A stretch of DNA of 16,857 bases from Porphyromonadaceae bacterium UBA7180. GTDB lineage: Bacteria > Bacteroidota > Bacteroidia > Bacteroidales > Muribaculaceae. The stretch spans positions 1 through 16,857 of the forward strand of contig DKVK01000048.1 in the NCBI GenBank assembly GCA_002491165.1. The letters run 5' to 3'. The translations under genes were made by a program, and so were the position numbers. Below, one piece after another: positions 16,401-16,857 of the stretch (position 1 is its first letter; the number at the start of each line of letters is the position of its first letter). Under the pieces are notes generated by a model that was not told the DNA's origin, ran no database searches, and saw nothing but the letters and a program-made list of their open reading frames with translations.

Positions 16401-16765
16401 TCACGGTCAACCCGATTGCCAACGCATTCGCGGTTAAGGAATATAACCGTCCCGGCTGCTATACGCTCGTCAGCGAAGAGACAATGGCTTCCGGCGAAAT
16501 AGCCTACAAACTCGGCGAAGCCTTCGGTCAGAAGATAGGAACCGACGCCCATCCCGTATTCGGCGGCGAGAAGGTTTACTACAATGCCGACACCGACACT
16601 TATTACAACGAGAACATCGGCACCGGCCTTGAAGAAATCCTGAACGGCGACGCAACGCCCGAACTCTTCTACAACATCGAAGGCATTCCCTCCGCAAAGC
16701 CTTGGCAAGGTTTCAACCTCGTCAAGATGAGCGACGGCACGACGCGTAAAGTCTTCATCAAGTAA
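13457..16765 (+). CDS. Large secreted multidomain protein with PEGA-like and GLUG-like repeats, B12-regulated
   Basis: An 1102-residue exported protein with a signal peptide of about 22 residues (ending near TSEA) and no lipobox. The N-terminal 400 or so residues are beta-rich without a domain I recognise. Ig-like segments follow (about 400-670). A PEGA-like domain comes next at about 676-743 (FDIKVTYDVPDAEVTVTHLG to SAPGYRCLRL). Then comes a YYIISTPAELAWFRDKVNEG block with FGGELLGDGHSIKGLYINN (about 779-860). GLUG-like repeats with VAGLVAYL, VGGIAGSM and AGIVGNL occupy about 873-970. The final 40 residues contain FYNIEGI and SDGTTRKVFIK, a sorting-like tail related to that of the preceding propeller. 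It follows that gene by 31 bases under the same riboswitch. Its role is not known; I infer a surface protein that binds cobalamin or carriers of it, or anchors the propeller. Confidence 0.8.
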   Translation: MKIRSLFLVLTALCMSVLTSEAVNLTVKMNRTSKTMKMVSKATGETIVTGEPDNMVYNFQTTPGDYIITGYDGTTENGTIEVAVGDSVSQQITVLTLTAYVSNKTDGRTWTVDDGDYTLDVRTNSREGVNHPITVGNSTTAGRKTFLALNGDSYYASFIPSEAHAAEGYTTLYKSNTLTGNINVNGAIPLAHDFSITVPKNAEFELNMKFSHFVDFTPVPPVSTDESGDAKVITYRLAESQVYNYRTYMEGGLTQGGYFTMNKDEAKRPVLVFTDADYHAFGPKQINHSVKADGGFETGDIFVNINPKGYLRLDTGDVFKAHAMRSWQLTDNSTNNYFIEPDFHYTILDLDGNVSSDVLQVEQKTGSAWADLKAVGNGTAIVLVTYDAIGLNYYNSSGAKTAYMGGEYWGAIWPENTAVYVVTVGQPESAVVPEITVNKEYNTAAQKLAGENVDAEHDVFYYLDTEEGHIYTFKATGAATMTIAYPTIGEQTATYTGFTSDGITDNGDGTYSVLLKEGRQILKMTDASGNSTYQIFTAKKCHREIVNVNRPGSKIFQPGDQVAIQYTGLRHPANKLAGIYNMSAYVTYNGFPNGTSLILSANQYTFGSSDKAQTVSLDIPADHDITAEPTINFTKGVIQVNGYGDPIGNHRNISPIAGRSPNFTAIPHKTYFGYIPDVTINLTPVKMFDIKVTYDVPDAEVTVTHLGQQLEPGEEGLYEGSYGIYSVVASAPGYRCLRLDYNIADDAEGLQTFNILPEPIDGDWYGTNSKQPVENEEGYYIISTPAELAWFRDKVNEGETAIKGIVTNDLDLGDYAWTPIGATTSKPFGGELLGDGHSIKGLYINNPSDNYQGLFGCVKGTEEVHAKISGITVHGQVSGKQTVAGLVAYLTDYTDISTCANYASVRGTKAGVGGIAGSMTKTTSTIRDCYNAGDIFCASNHAGIVGNLSKGCEAGISNVFNVGEIEDLGNTAGAIVSYNTNVTVNPIANAFAVKEYNRPGCYTLVSEETMASGEIAYKLGEAFGQKIGTDAHPVFGGEKVYYNADTDTYYNENIGTGLEEILNGDATPELFYNIEGIPSAKPWQGFNLVKMSDGTTRKVFIK

Positions 16766-16794
16766 CAATCAAATAATTTACATACTTTTCTGCG

Positions 16795-16829
16795 AAGGGA
16801 GGTGGCACGCCGACGGTGTCGCCTCCCTT
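16795..16829 (+). terminator. Terminator hairpin of the B12 operon
   Basis: A 14-bp stem (16795-16808 with 16816-16829, two G-U pairs) with a 7-base loop lies 30 bases past the stop of the 1102-residue protein. It is followed by an AT-rich but not pure T stretch, and could act in both directions. It marks the operon as two genes only. Confidence 0.7.
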
Positions 16830-16857
16830 ATTTATCCATAAGTCGGAAGCCTATCCA

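Noticed and set aside
1..16857. CRISPR arrays, tRNA or rRNA genes, insertion sequences
   Set aside because: No regular spaced repeats, no RNA gene sequence and no transposase-like protein found on either strand.

Overview
This window looks like a chromosomal segment of a member of the order Bacteroidales. Five promoters fit the Bacteroidetes pattern TTTG-N19/20-TAnnTTTG. The nqr genes run in the order A to F, secreted proteins end in Bacteroidetes-type C-terminal tails, and no Shine-Dalgarno sites decide the starts. The genus cannot be fixed by eye; a gut family such as Muribaculaceae or a relative would fit.

Region 1 (1-6391, + strand) holds the last 24 codons of an unrecognised gene. It is followed by a complete nqrABCDEF operon for the Na+-pumping NADH:quinone oxidoreductase, with its own promoter (157-187) and an intrinsic terminator (6361-6391). 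The flavin and iron-sulfur ligands I checked are present. No apbE (flavin transferase) or nqrM gene is visible here.

Region 2 (6410-6968, + strand) is a small secreted-protein gene with its own promoter. It appears broken by two single-base shifts, one in the signal peptide and one just before the C-terminal tail.

Region 3 (7022-10624, - strand) reads, in transcription order, plsC-type acyltransferase, 14-TM-type polysaccharide flippase, and family 2 glycosyltransferase. This is an envelope lipid and glycan group. The middle of the glycosyltransferase gene is clearly more AT-rich than its ends.

Region 4 (10667-11521, - strand) is a patchwork. It contains four degenerate 9-bp repeats, a terminator, a short relic that looks like the end of an outer-membrane beta-barrel gene, and an AT-rich gene for a Tyr/Asn/Gly-rich protein with two DnaJ-like zinc modules whose start is unclear.

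Region 5 (11660-16835, + strand) is the most interesting part. A strong promoter leads into a cobalamin riboswitch and then a terminator hairpin. Two co-transcribed secreted-protein genes follow: a BtuG-like (YncE/DUF5074-type) beta-propeller, and an 1102-residue protein with an Ig/PEGA-like region and GLUG-like repeats. The two share a related C-terminal tail. By analogy with Bacteroides BtuG, I infer a B12-controlled surface cobalamin-capture system. Here the propeller has no lipobox, no btuB lies nearby, and the large partner is not one I know as a B12 protein.
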